Source: Lachnospiraceae bacterium (GTDB lineage: Bacteria; Bacillota; Clostridia; Lachnospirales; Lachnospiraceae). From it: a DNA stretch of 39,208 nt. Each line of letters begins with the position of its first letter. Position 1 is the stretch's first letter. A program made the position numbers and the translations under genes. The stretch is from contig JAILOD010000177.1 in the NCBI GenBank assembly GCA_024691015.1, positions 1 through 39,208 of the forward strand, given 5' to 3'. Below the pieces are notes generated by a model. That model made no database searches. It saw only the letters and a list, made by a program, of their open reading frames with translations, and was not told the DNA's origin. Positions 8,272 to 16,567 of the stretch are shown one piece after another.

Positions 8272-9081
8272 TTATGCGTTTTCCTTAAGATAATTCAGGT
8301 AGCTTTCGGATAGAACTACATCCGTATAAATATGGGCGTAATCGGAAGGGGAGAGATCTTCTATATAATTTGTGGGCATACCGGGCTTTTTTATCTTTGT
8401 GTGCGATAAAAGATCCACGGCCTTATTATATGCTATGGCAGCTTCTTCAGCCGAGGCATAGGTGCCAAGCTGGTAAACCCCGTTTATGTGTATTTTGGCA
8501 ATATAGCTTTTTTTGAGACGGGAATTAACCTGCTCAGTTACGCCGTGATAATTGTTAACTACCTCAATGTTTGCATATCTGTAATCCGTGTCATCACCGT
8601 TAATGAAAAAATAATCCTTCCCGGCAACGGCGTAGGGACGTATGCCGTAACGTGCCTTCAGGTTCATCTGTGCACCGAAGTTCTCACAGAAGAGATGTCC
8701 CCCTCGGACCTGGATCTTATGGATAGAATAGAAGAACAGATCTTCGTTGTCGAATTTTAATTCCGTCTGGGGATTTAAAAAATACGAAAAGAACCGCTTG
8801 CTTAAATATATGGGGTTTTTGATATATACACCGTTATCACGCACGTTTACAAGGATTACCCATTTGTCGAAGGACAGTGCGCAGTCATCGGTGTAATCGG
8901 TAACGAAAAGGTCGGAATGAAGGAGGGTATGGGCCTCTCTGTACAGCCTGTTAGCTTCTTCGAGGGTATCGCGGCTTCCGAGGGAAATATGCTTTCCTTT
9001 ATATGTAAGTGATGCTCTGTAATATTCGGTACCGTTTTTCTTTTTGGCCTTAAATACTCCTGCGCCTGCTCCGCTTTTCAT
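8272..9081 (-). CDS. AP2-domain DNA-binding protein with a degenerate HNH core
   Basis: 269 residues. Two AP2-like three-strand-plus-helix units flank a central region: residues 7-53 (KAKKKNGTEYYRASLTYKGK, LEEANRLYREA) and 178-225 (KSYIAKIHINGVYQLGTYAS, AEEAAIAYNKA). Between them, about 147-177, IRPYAVAGKDYFFINGDDTD leading into YRYANIEVVNN resembles the end of the HNH module of AP2/HNH homing endonucleases, but the catalytic His residues are missing. It is most likely a DNA-binding protein derived from such a nuclease (inference). The start is supported by AGGAGG on the minus strand (complement of 9087-9093). It is monocistronic and convergent with the exporter operon. Confidence 0.75.
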   Translation of the reverse strand: MKSGAGAGVFKAKKKNGTEYYRASLTYKGKHISLGSRDTLEEANRLYREAHTLLHSDLFVTDYTDDCALSFDKWVILVNVRDNGVYIKNPIYLSKRFFSYFLNPQTELKFDNEDLFFYSIHKIQVRGGHLFCENFGAQMNLKARYGIRPYAVAGKDYFFINGDDTDYRYANIEVVNNYHGVTEQVNSRLKKSYIAKIHINGVYQLGTYASAEEAAIAYNKAVDLLSHTKIKKPGMPTNYIEDLSPSDYAHIYTDVVLSESYLNYLKENA

Positions 9082-9134
9082 GGTTTTCCTCCTGTATCTG
9101 AATGAATTGGATTCTTCTCATAAGGGTAATTATC

Positions 9135-9163
9135 AGTATATCATTTTTGGAGGTGGATTTAAA
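9135..9163 (-). promoter_or_regulatory. Candidate sigma-A promoter of the AP2 gene
   Basis: On the minus strand, TTTAAA (complement of 9158-9163) and TATACT (complement of 9135-9140) are separated by 17 bases. Transcription would start about 45 bases before the AP2 start codon. Confidence 0.5.
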
Positions 9164-9181
9164 GATTCAATATTTTGTTAA

Positions 9182-9796
9182 ACAGGGCAATATGATAACG
9201 TCAATCTGATCGATTTTGTCAATAATACAGAAACGTCCCTCAGGGATGAGGAACATAAAACATATGGCATTGATCTTAATGCACAGAGCCATACGCTAAT
9301 GGCACAACAAATCAAAATGCAGGTGATGCCTGATCAGGTTGAATCCTTTATGACCTTCACAAATATAAAAACAATCCGGTCAAGGCTTGCACAGAAGAAG
9401 CTGATAGAAGATTTTGTTTTGTTCTCGATCGATGTGAACGGGCTGAAAACCGTAAATGATACCAAAGGTCATGCTGCGGGAGATGAGCTGATAAAGGGTG
9501 CCGCAAACTGTCTTGCACTAACAGTCGGGAACAGGGGTAAGGCTTACAGGACAGGTGGAGATGAGTTTATGGCTATTGTGAATCATTCTGATCCGGAGGG
9601 GTTACGGAAAGATATTAAGAGAAAGGCTGACGAGTGGCATGGGGTTTATAATGAATTTCTTGCAGTTTCGGTTGGGTATGCTGCTTTTAAGGATAATCCT
9701 GAAGTGTCTATTGATGAGCTTGAACATAGGGCCGATCAGGATATGTATGCGGAAAAGGAGAGGTATTATATGGAGAAGGGGATAAAGAGGAGGTGA
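9182..9796 (+). pseudogene. Remnant of a GGDEF diguanylate cyclase
   Basis: The frame is open from just after a stop at 9179-9181 and carries a recognisable GGDEF half-protein: DFVLFSIDVNGLKTVNDTKG, then HAAGDEL, YRTGGDEFMAIV and HRADQDMYAEKERYY. The 5' part, including the DxLTGLxNRR-type segment that normally precedes DFVLFSID, is missing or scrambled (NIKTIRSRLAQKKLIE stands in its place). The first ATG in this frame (9299) has no ribosome site, and no promoter is seen. The catalytic GGDEF motif is intact, so a low level of product cannot be excluded, but a decayed gene is more likely. Apart from this remnant, the 843 bases between 9082 and 9924 contain no supported gene. Confidence 0.65.
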
Positions 9797-9849
9797 GTTG
9801 TTTGGGATTGAATTGCTATTTAATGCATTGACCGGATTGAAGGTTATTA

Positions 9850-9878
9850 TTGAAACAAAAATCCTAAATTGCTATAAT
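9850..9878 (+). promoter_or_regulatory. Sigma-A promoter of the purine permease/adenine deaminase unit
   Basis: TTGAAA (9850-9855), 17-base spacer, TATAAT (9873-9878). The predicted leader is about 40 bases, too short for a purine riboswitch, and none of its conserved segments is seen. Confidence 0.8.
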
Positions 9879-9924
9879 AAACAAGATGTAAAACCTATAA
9901 AAATTATATAAATTAGGAGGGGCT

Positions 9925-11292
9925 ATGTTAGAAAGAGTATTTCACCTGAAAGAAAACAATACCAACGTAAAAACAGAAGTCATCGCAGGAATAACAACCT
10001 TCCTCGCAATGGCCTATATCCTCGCAGTAAACCCGACCATCCTCGGAAACGTTATGAACAGGAACGGTGTATTTCTGGCAACAGCCATAGCCAGTGCCGC
10101 TGCTACTTTTATAATGGGGATACTTGCAAACTATCCCATAGCACTGTCAGCCGGAATGGGAATAAACGCATACTTCGCATACACGGTATGTTTAGGAGAA
10201 CTGGGCGGAGAAGCAAACGCATTTACTGTAGCATTAACGGCAGTATTTGTAGAAGGTGTGATCTTCATCATCTTATCTCTTATAAAAGCAAGAGAGCAGA
10301 TCATAAACGGAATACCTCAGAATCTGAAATTCGGAATAACAGCAGGACTGGGAATATTTATAGCATTCCTCGGACTTACAGCAGCAAAGATCGTAGTGCC
10401 GAATGAAGGAACAACTATCGGGCTCGGAAATCTTGCAAGTCCCGAAGTAGCACTCGCTCTATTGGGATTTGTCATTATCGTGATCCTTTCACATTACAAA
10501 GTAAAAGGTTCCGTATTACTCGGAATAATCATCACCTGGGTACTCGGAATGATTGCTGAAAGCACAGGCTGGTATGTAGTAGACGTTGAAAGCGGCGTAT
10601 ACAGCGTATTCCCTTCATTCACGGGAGGATTAGACTTTTCCGGGCTTTCGGAAACCGCATTCCACTTTAATTTCGAATGGGCAGCAACACACATTATTCA
10701 ATTCATAGCAATACTTGTAAGCTTATTATACGTCGATCTGTTTGACACCGTAGGAACAGTAATAGGTGTGGCAGACAAGGCAAACCTTCTGGATAAAGAA
10801 GGAAAGCTTCCAAGGATCGGTCAGGTATTTCTTGCTGATTCAATAGGAACCGTTATAGGAGCCTGTCTCGGAACATCTACAATAACAAGCTTTGTAGAAT
10901 CATCAGCCGGAGTATCCGAAGGCGGAAGAACAGGACTGACAGCTATCACAACAGGCTTCCTTTTCCTGATATCGATCTTCTTAAGCCCGCTGTTTCTGGC
11001 AGTACCCTCATTTGCAACAACACCTGCACTCATCTATGTAGGAATGCTTATGATCTCATCGGCAAAAAAGATAGACTATGAATCGGATTTGGGAGACGTG
11101 GCAGGAGCATATCTTGCAATGATCATGATACCTCTTTCTGCATCGATCTCAACAGGTATCATGCTTGCAATAATCGTTTGGACGCTGATCAAAATATTCA
11201 CAGGCAAAGCAAAGGATGTAAGCGTAGTTATGTGGGTATTGTTTATATTGTTTATGTGCAGAGTGCTTGCGCTGGTATTTAATTTCCAATAA
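9925..11292 (+). CDS. Purine permease, AzgA/PbuG-type NCS2 family
   Basis: 455 residues, almost all hydrophobic (12 or more membrane helices). It should import adenine or hypoxanthine/guanine by proton symport. Family signatures are present: EVIAGITTFLAMAYILAVNP at the N-terminus, IALSAGMGINAYFAY, LFDTVGTVIGVADKANLL and LGTSTITSFVESSAGVSEGG. The start ATG has AGGAGGGG in front. Adenine deaminase begins 41 bases downstream on the same strand, so adenine is the likely main substrate (context inference). Compared with neighbouring genes, the coding sequence uses many A-ending codons (GCA, ACA, GTA). Confidence 0.94.
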   Translation: MLERVFHLKENNTNVKTEVIAGITTFLAMAYILAVNPTILGNVMNRNGVFLATAIASAAATFIMGILANYPIALSAGMGINAYFAYTVCLGELGGEANAFTVALTAVFVEGVIFIILSLIKAREQIINGIPQNLKFGITAGLGIFIAFLGLTAAKIVVPNEGTTIGLGNLASPEVALALLGFVIIVILSHYKVKGSVLLGIIITWVLGMIAESTGWYVVDVESGVYSVFPSFTGGLDFSGLSETAFHFNFEWAATHIIQFIAILVSLLYVDLFDTVGTVIGVADKANLLDKEGKLPRIGQVFLADSIGTVIGACLGTSTITSFVESSAGVSEGGRTGLTAITTGFLFLISIFLSPLFLAVPSFATTPALIYVGMLMISSAKKIDYESDLGDVAGAYLAMIMIPLSASISTGIMLAIIVWTLIKIFTGKAKDVSVVMWVLFILFMCRVLALVFNFQ

Positions 11293-11333
11293 GGCTCCGG
11301 CCAACATAGACAAAAATCATACGGAGGTCTTAA

Positions 11334-13091
11334 TTGAACAAAGAAAAGTTAAAAAACCTCATTGATGTAGCAGCAGGAAGAAAGCCTGCAGACATCGTCA
11401 TTACCGGAGCAAAGATCATAGACGTATTTTCAGGAAATGTTATAACCGGGGATATAGCCGTCGCTGACGGCTATATTGCCGGTATTGGTGAATATTCGGG
11501 GGAAAAAACAATTGACGCGCGAGGCTACTATGTAAGCCCCGGCTTTATTGACAGTCACATCCATATCGAATCCTCCTATATGACACCGGAAGAATTCGGA
11601 AGGCTCTCGGTACCCTGCGGAACAACTACCATAATCGCAGACCCGCATGAGATAGTCAATGTATGCGGAGTAGAAGGGCTTAAATACATGTGCGAAGCTG
11701 CAGAAAACACAGCACTTGATATAAGATATATGGTTCCGTCCTGCGTACCCTCAACACCCTTTGAAAATGCCGGTGCGGTATTAAACGCAGAAGATATAAA
11801 GAAGATATTCGAAGACTTCGGTGACGGGGTATTGGGTCTTGCAGAATTCATGAATGCAGTGGGAGTGGTAAATAACGACGACGAATGCATCAACAAGATC
11901 ATGGCCGCACGTGAAGACAGGCGTGTTATAGACGGTCATTCACCGGGCCTTGTCGGCAAGGGCCTGAATGCATATATGGCAGCAGGAATAAAAACGGATC
12001 ACGAATGCAGTACGATCCAGGAAATGAAACAGAGGATATCGGGAGGTATGTATGTATTACTCCGCCAGGGTTCAGCCTGTCAAGACCTTGAAAGGCTTGC
12101 TTCCGGAGTAGACGAATCCAATTACAGAAGAGTACTTCTCTGCTCCGATGACCGTCAGGTACATACGATATTTACCGAAGGTCATATAGACGGGCTTTTA
12201 AGGATCTGTGTAAAAAAAGGAATAGAGCCGGTAAATGCGATAAGAATGGCGACCTTAAATGCCGCAGAGTGTTTTAATCTCGATGACGTAGGCTCGATAT
12301 CACCCGGAAAACGCGCAAATCTCGTATTCTTTAATAATCTTCGTGACTTCAATGTTTCGAGTGTAATGATAGACGGCCGCATGGTTGCTAAAAATCACAA
12401 GTATCTCGAAGAAGTAAAACGAGTGGATCCGAGTGCGGTAGCAAGCTCCGTTCATGTTAAGGACTTCAGTGCCGACAGATTCAAGCTGAAGCTTAAAAGC
12501 AATAAAGTCAAGGTCATCGACGTAATGATAGGCGGAGTGCTTACAGGAAAAGATATAAACAAAATAGAGCTTACAAAAGACGGTGATTTTAAATACAACA
12601 AAAAAGTAGATATCGTAAAGCTTGCTGTTGTTGAAAGGCATAAGGGGCTCGGAAACGTTGGCGTGGCCCTCCTCGGAGGCTACGGAATAAAGGACGGTGC
12701 CTGTGCGATCTCCGTAGCACATGACTCGCACAATATCATTGTTGCCGGAACAGACGATAAATATATGGAAACCGCAGTAAACGAGATCATAAGGATGAAG
12801 GGCGGAATGACTCTCGTCCATAAGGGTGAGGTCATCTCATCCATCCCGCTGCCCATCGCCGGACTTATGACGGATATGGATGCGGAGAGCTTTGACAGGC
12901 TTCTCGGAGAAGCCCATATACTTGCACACAAAAAGCTGAAGATACATGACAGCGTAGAACCCTTTATGACACTCTGCTTCATGTCTCTGCCGGTTATACC
13001 GAAACTGAAGCTCACCGATATGGGGCTTTTCGATGTGGAGACCTTCTCATTTACAAGCATTGAATCCGGATCAGAAGAGGAAGAAGCATGA
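11334..13091 (+). CDS. ade: Adenine deaminase
   Basis: 585 residues, the usual size for bacterial Ade. It converts adenine to hypoxanthine and ammonia in purine salvage. The amidohydrolase metal site is visible: GFIDSHIHIESS, then TTTIIADPHEI, DGHSPGL, IKTDHECST and LLCSDDRQ. The C-terminal Ade-specific domain (DDKYMETAVNEIIRMKGGMT and the region after it) is complete. The start is TTG (11334), supported by GGAGG 6 bases upstream and by alignment-like agreement of the N-terminus (LIDVAAGRKPADIVITGAKI). It follows the purine permease and overlaps the next gene by 4 bases (ATGA). Confidence 0.97.
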   Translation: MNKEKLKNLIDVAAGRKPADIVITGAKIIDVFSGNVITGDIAVADGYIAGIGEYSGEKTIDARGYYVSPGFIDSHIHIESSYMTPEEFGRLSVPCGTTTIIADPHEIVNVCGVEGLKYMCEAAENTALDIRYMVPSCVPSTPFENAGAVLNAEDIKKIFEDFGDGVLGLAEFMNAVGVVNNDDECINKIMAAREDRRVIDGHSPGLVGKGLNAYMAAGIKTDHECSTIQEMKQRISGGMYVLLRQGSACQDLERLASGVDESNYRRVLLCSDDRQVHTIFTEGHIDGLLRICVKKGIEPVNAIRMATLNAAECFNLDDVGSISPGKRANLVFFNNLRDFNVSSVMIDGRMVAKNHKYLEEVKRVDPSAVASSVHVKDFSADRFKLKLKSNKVKVIDVMIGGVLTGKDINKIELTKDGDFKYNKKVDIVKLAVVERHKGLGNVGVALLGGYGIKDGACAISVAHDSHNIIVAGTDDKYMETAVNEIIRMKGGMTLVHKGEVISSIPLPIAGLMTDMDAESFDRLLGEAHILAHKKLKIHDSVEPFMTLCFMSLPVIPKLKLTDMGLFDVETFSFTSIESGSEEEEA

Positions 13092-13417
13092 CAGAGGAAT
13101 GCAAGGAGATAGAAAGCCTGATGCAGCCCTATCTTGAAGACAGGCTTTCCTACAAGGAGCTTAAAAAGTTCGTGGATCATATCAATACCTGCAGTGAATG
13201 TAAGGATGAGCTTGAGATACGATTCCTTCTTGAAGGAGGCTTAAGTATCTTAGAGAACGGCGACACTGTGGATCTGGTGCGCATAATGAACGAGCGCATC
13301 GAAAAAAGCGAAGAAAGACTGATGAATAAGGAACGTATAGAAGGCTTTGGCTTTTTGATAAAGGGCGTGGCCATGCTGATGCTTACGGTCTGCTTATTCT
13401 TATATATATTGGGTTAA
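13088..13417 (+). CDS. Small zinc-binding membrane protein, anti-sigma-factor (zf-HC2) type
   Basis: 109 residues. The N-terminal half has the His-x3-Cys-x2-Cys pattern of anti-sigma zinc domains (HINTCSEC, about residues 31-38) with an upstream Cys at 5. The C-terminus is one membrane helix (about 88-108). This is the layout of a membrane anti-sigma factor, but no sigma-factor gene is beside it: it overlaps the end of ade and precedes polA by 11 bases. It may hold a sigma factor encoded elsewhere, or may only share the domain. The assignment rests on the motif and topology. Confidence 0.7.
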   Translation: MTEECKEIESLMQPYLEDRLSYKELKKFVDHINTCSECKDELEIRFLLEGGLSILENGDTVDLVRIMNERIEKSEERLMNKERIEGFGFLIKGVAMLMLTVCLFLYILG

Positions 13418-13428
13418 ACGGAGGATTT

Positions 13429-15972
13429 ATGGCATCTAAAATTTTACTGATCGACGGTCACAGTATTTTAAACAGGGCCTTTTACGGGATGCCCGATCTC
13501 ACTAATTCCAAAGGTGTACACACCGGTGCTGTCCTCGGCTTTATAAACATCATTTCGAAAATAATAGCTGACGAAAAACCCGATCACCTTCTCTGTGCCT
13601 TTGATGAGCACGCACCCACCTTCAGACATGAATTATTTAAAGAATACAAGGGTACAAGACACGCAATGCCCGACGAATTAAAAGAACAGGTTCCTCTGAT
13701 AAAGGAGCTTTTAATAAGCATGGGCGTAACCGTGATATCAAAGCCCGGTCTTGAAGCCGACGACATAATCGGTACGGTAGCAAACAGGGCCGAAAACCTT
13801 GGTATTGAAAGCACGATCCTTTCGGGAGACCGTGACCTTCTTCAGCTGGTTACCGAAAAGACGAAGATGCTTCTTCCCAAGACCGTTAAGGGGGAAACAA
13901 GCGTCATATCATATTATCCGGAGGATGTCCTTCGCGACTATCAGGTTGAACCCAAAGGGATAATCGAGCTTAAGGCCTTGGAGGGCGATAAATCGGATAA
14001 CATCCCCGGTGTTCCCAGGATCGGCACAAAGACCGCAGCAGAGCTCATAGTAAAATACAAGACCATCGAAAACCTGAAATCCCATATTGAAGAGGTAACT
14101 AAAAAGAGCATAAGGGAATCCTTAGAGCAAAACTTTGATATGGCAGAGCTAAGCCACACCCTGGCCACCATCAACACGGAAAGTGACATAGAGTTTGATC
14201 CGGATGAATGCAAATTCGAAACACTTTTCACAAACGAAGCATACGAAAAGGCAAAAGAGCTGGAGCTTAATTCCCTCTTAAAGAAATTTCCTGCGGAGAT
14301 AGCTGAGGAATCCGAAGAAAACGACAAGGTAGAATATGCAACTGTTACCGACCTCGGCGAAGCGGAAGAGATCTTTGCGAGAATAAAAACAGCCGAAAGA
14401 TCGGCGTTTGCAATAGAATTAAACGAAGAAAAAAGAATATCCGGTCTCTATATGATCTTTGACAAAACCGGATATTATATTGAATCCTCAGGCTTTATTT
14501 CTCCGATGTTCTTATCGGCACATATAAAAAGCCTGACAGAAGATTCAAAGGGGAAGGTATTTTGCGTTAATACAAAAACGCTGTTTAAGGTCTGTGACAT
14601 AGAGGATATATCGAAGCTATATGATGTAGAGCTTTTGATGTATTTAAACGATCCTGTAAAAAACGGCTATAACATTCCCGAAGAAGCTGAAAAAGCAGCG
14701 TATTTTGCCTATGACCGTGGAGAAGAATTCTTATCAAAGGTAAAAGATCTCGGGATGGAAAAGCTGTTCGAGGATATAGAGCGGCCTCTGTCAAGAGTAC
14801 TCGCTTCTATGGAGCTTTACGGCATCAGAGTCAAAAGAGAAACGCTTAAAAGCTTCAGCGCTCTTTTAGGTGAAAAGATGGATTCACTGTATAAGAATGT
14901 CACAGACGCAGCAGGCATGGAATTTAACTTGAATTCTCCCAAGCAGCTGTCCGAGGTGCTCTTTGAAAAGCTGAAGCTTCCCGGTGGAAAAAAGACTAAG
15001 ACCGGTTATTCGACAAATGCATCAGTTCTTGAAAAACTTAGGGATGAGCACCCTATCGTAAAGGATATTTTGGAATACAGAACCGTAAGCAAATTAAAGG
15101 CAACCTATGCTGATGGCTTAACTCCGTTTATTCAGGAGGAGGACAGGATACATTCCACCTTTAACCAGACCATTACGGCAACCGGGCGAATTAGCTCGCA
15201 GGACCCCAACCTTCAGAACATACCCATAAGAACAGAGCTCGGACGTGAGCTTAGAAAAGCATTCATACCAAAAGACGGATATGTATTTATAGATGCCGAC
15301 TATTCCCAGATAGAGCTGAGGATCATGGCCTCGCTCTCAGGCGACGAAAAGCTGATCGGCGCATATAAGAGGGAGGCGGATATCCACGCCATTACCGCAT
15401 CAGAGGTGTTTCACGTTCCGTTGGAAGAAGTTAGCTCAGAAATGCGTCGTAATGCCAAGGCCGTTAACTTCGGCATTATCTACGGCATAAGCGCATTCGG
15501 GCTTTCCGAGGATCTTTCCATTTCCAGAGCGCAGGCCCAGGAATATATTTCTAAATATTTTGAAACCTATCCGGACGTAAAAGTCTATATAGATTCGCTG
15601 GTATCAGAAGCTAAAAAAACCGGCTATGCAAAGACTTATTTCGGAAGGCTGCGTCCGATACCGGAATTAAAGGACTCGAAATTCATGGTCCGTTCATTCG
15701 GAGAAAGAGTAGCCATGAACGCTCCCATTCAGGGTACGGCGGCAGATATAATAAAGATCGCAATGGTCAGTGTTTTTGAGGAATTGAAAAAAAGAAAACT
15801 GAAATCGCGGCTTATATTACAGGTACACGACGAGCTTCTGATAGAGACGGCCCTTGACGAAGTGGACATGGTTACTGAAATACTTAAGGAAAAAATGATG
15901 AATGCGGCATCTCTCCCTGTTCCTCTTGAGGTTGAGATAAAGTCCGGTTCAGACTGGCTGGAGAGTCACTAG
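13429..15972 (+). CDS. polA: DNA polymerase I
   Basis: 847 residues. It fills gaps and removes primers in replication and repair. The 5'-3' exonuclease domain comes first (KILLIDGHSILNRAFYG, then GLEADDIIGTVA, LSGDRDLLQLV, LKALEGDKSDNIPGVPRIG). The middle 3'-5' exonuclease-like domain (about 300-450) lacks the catalytic DxE (FAIELNEE), as is common in Firmicutes, so no proofreading is expected. The polymerase domain is complete: motif A DADYSQIELRIMA, motif B RRNAKAVNFGIIYG and motif C QVHDELLIE. It is followed after 1 base by coaE. Confidence 0.98.
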   Translation: MASKILLIDGHSILNRAFYGMPDLTNSKGVHTGAVLGFINIISKIIADEKPDHLLCAFDEHAPTFRHELFKEYKGTRHAMPDELKEQVPLIKELLISMGVTVISKPGLEADDIIGTVANRAENLGIESTILSGDRDLLQLVTEKTKMLLPKTVKGETSVISYYPEDVLRDYQVEPKGIIELKALEGDKSDNIPGVPRIGTKTAAELIVKYKTIENLKSHIEEVTKKSIRESLEQNFDMAELSHTLATINTESDIEFDPDECKFETLFTNEAYEKAKELELNSLLKKFPAEIAEESEENDKVEYATVTDLGEAEEIFARIKTAERSAFAIELNEEKRISGLYMIFDKTGYYIESSGFISPMFLSAHIKSLTEDSKGKVFCVNTKTLFKVCDIEDISKLYDVELLMYLNDPVKNGYNIPEEAEKAAYFAYDRGEEFLSKVKDLGMEKLFEDIERPLSRVLASMELYGIRVKRETLKSFSALLGEKMDSLYKNVTDAAGMEFNLNSPKQLSEVLFEKLKLPGGKKTKTGYSTNASVLEKLRDEHPIVKDILEYRTVSKLKATYADGLTPFIQEEDRIHSTFNQTITATGRISSQDPNLQNIPIRTELGRELRKAFIPKDGYVFIDADYSQIELRIMASLSGDEKLIGAYKREADIHAITASEVFHVPLEEVSSEMRRNAKAVNFGIIYGISAFGLSEDLSISRAQAQEYISKYFETYPDVKVYIDSLVSEAKKTGYAKTYFGRLRPIPELKDSKFMVRSFGERVAMNAPIQGTAADIIKIAMVSVFEELKKRKLKSRLILQVHDELLIETALDEVDMVTEILKEKMMNAASLPVPLEVEIKSGSDWLESH

Positions 15973-15973
15973 G

Positions 15974-16567
15974 ATGAAGCTTATAGGGATCACCGGCGGA
16001 GTCGGTTCGGGAAAAAGCAGGGTTTTGGATCACCTTGTCTCATTCGACAATGTTTTTGTTGTAAAAGCAGATGAGCTCGCGCATAGGCTTACAAAGCCCG
16101 GCGGCGTCTGTTTTAAGGCATTGGAGGAGCTTTTCGGAACTTCACTTTCCACAGAAGACGGAGAGCTTGACAAGGCTAAAATCGCCGGGCGCATATTTAA
16201 AGACGCTTCCTTAAGGGAAGGCATGAACAATATCGTTCATCCCGAGGTGAAAAAATATATCTTAAACGATGTTAAGGAAAAGGCTTCGTCCGGTCTGTAT
16301 TCATATTATTTTCTTGAGGCCGCGCTCCTTATAGAAGAAGGCTATGATAAAATATGTGATGAATTATGGTATATTTATACAGACGAAAATATCAGGCGTG
16401 AACGATTAAAATCATCAAGGGGCTATTCGAATGAGAAGATAAATGATATTATAAAAAGTCAGAGCAGTGATGGAATATTCAAAAAATACTGCAAAGTTAT
16501 CATAAACAATTCAGGTGAGTTTAAAGACACCGTTTTACAGATAGATAAGTTTTTGGAGGACGTTTAA
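15974..16567 (+). CDS. coaE: Dephospho-CoA kinase
   Basis: 197 residues, normal length. It carries out the last step of coenzyme A synthesis, phosphorylating the ribose 3'-OH of dephospho-CoA. The P-loop GITGGVGSGKS is at the N-terminus, followed by VVKADELAHRLTKPGG (substrate region) and NNIVHPEVKKYI. The lid region RRERLKSSRGYSNEKI is also present. It lies between polA and the FtsA-like gene with 1 and 0 spare bases, clearly one operon; polA-coaE order is common in Firmicutes. Confidence 0.96.
   Translation: MKLIGITGGVGSGKSRVLDHLVSFDNVFVVKADELAHRLTKPGGVCFKALEELFGTSLSTEDGELDKAKIAGRIFKDASLREGMNNIVHPEVKKYILNDVKEKASSGLYSYYFLEAALLIEEGYDKICDELWYIYTDENIRRERLKSSRGYSNEKINDIIKSQSSDGIFKKYCKVIINNSGEFKDTVLQIDKFLEDV

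Noticed and set aside
9879-9924. Purine riboswitch before the purine permease
   Set aside because: Only about 40 bases lie between the predicted transcript start and the ribosome site, and the conserved aptamer segments are absent.
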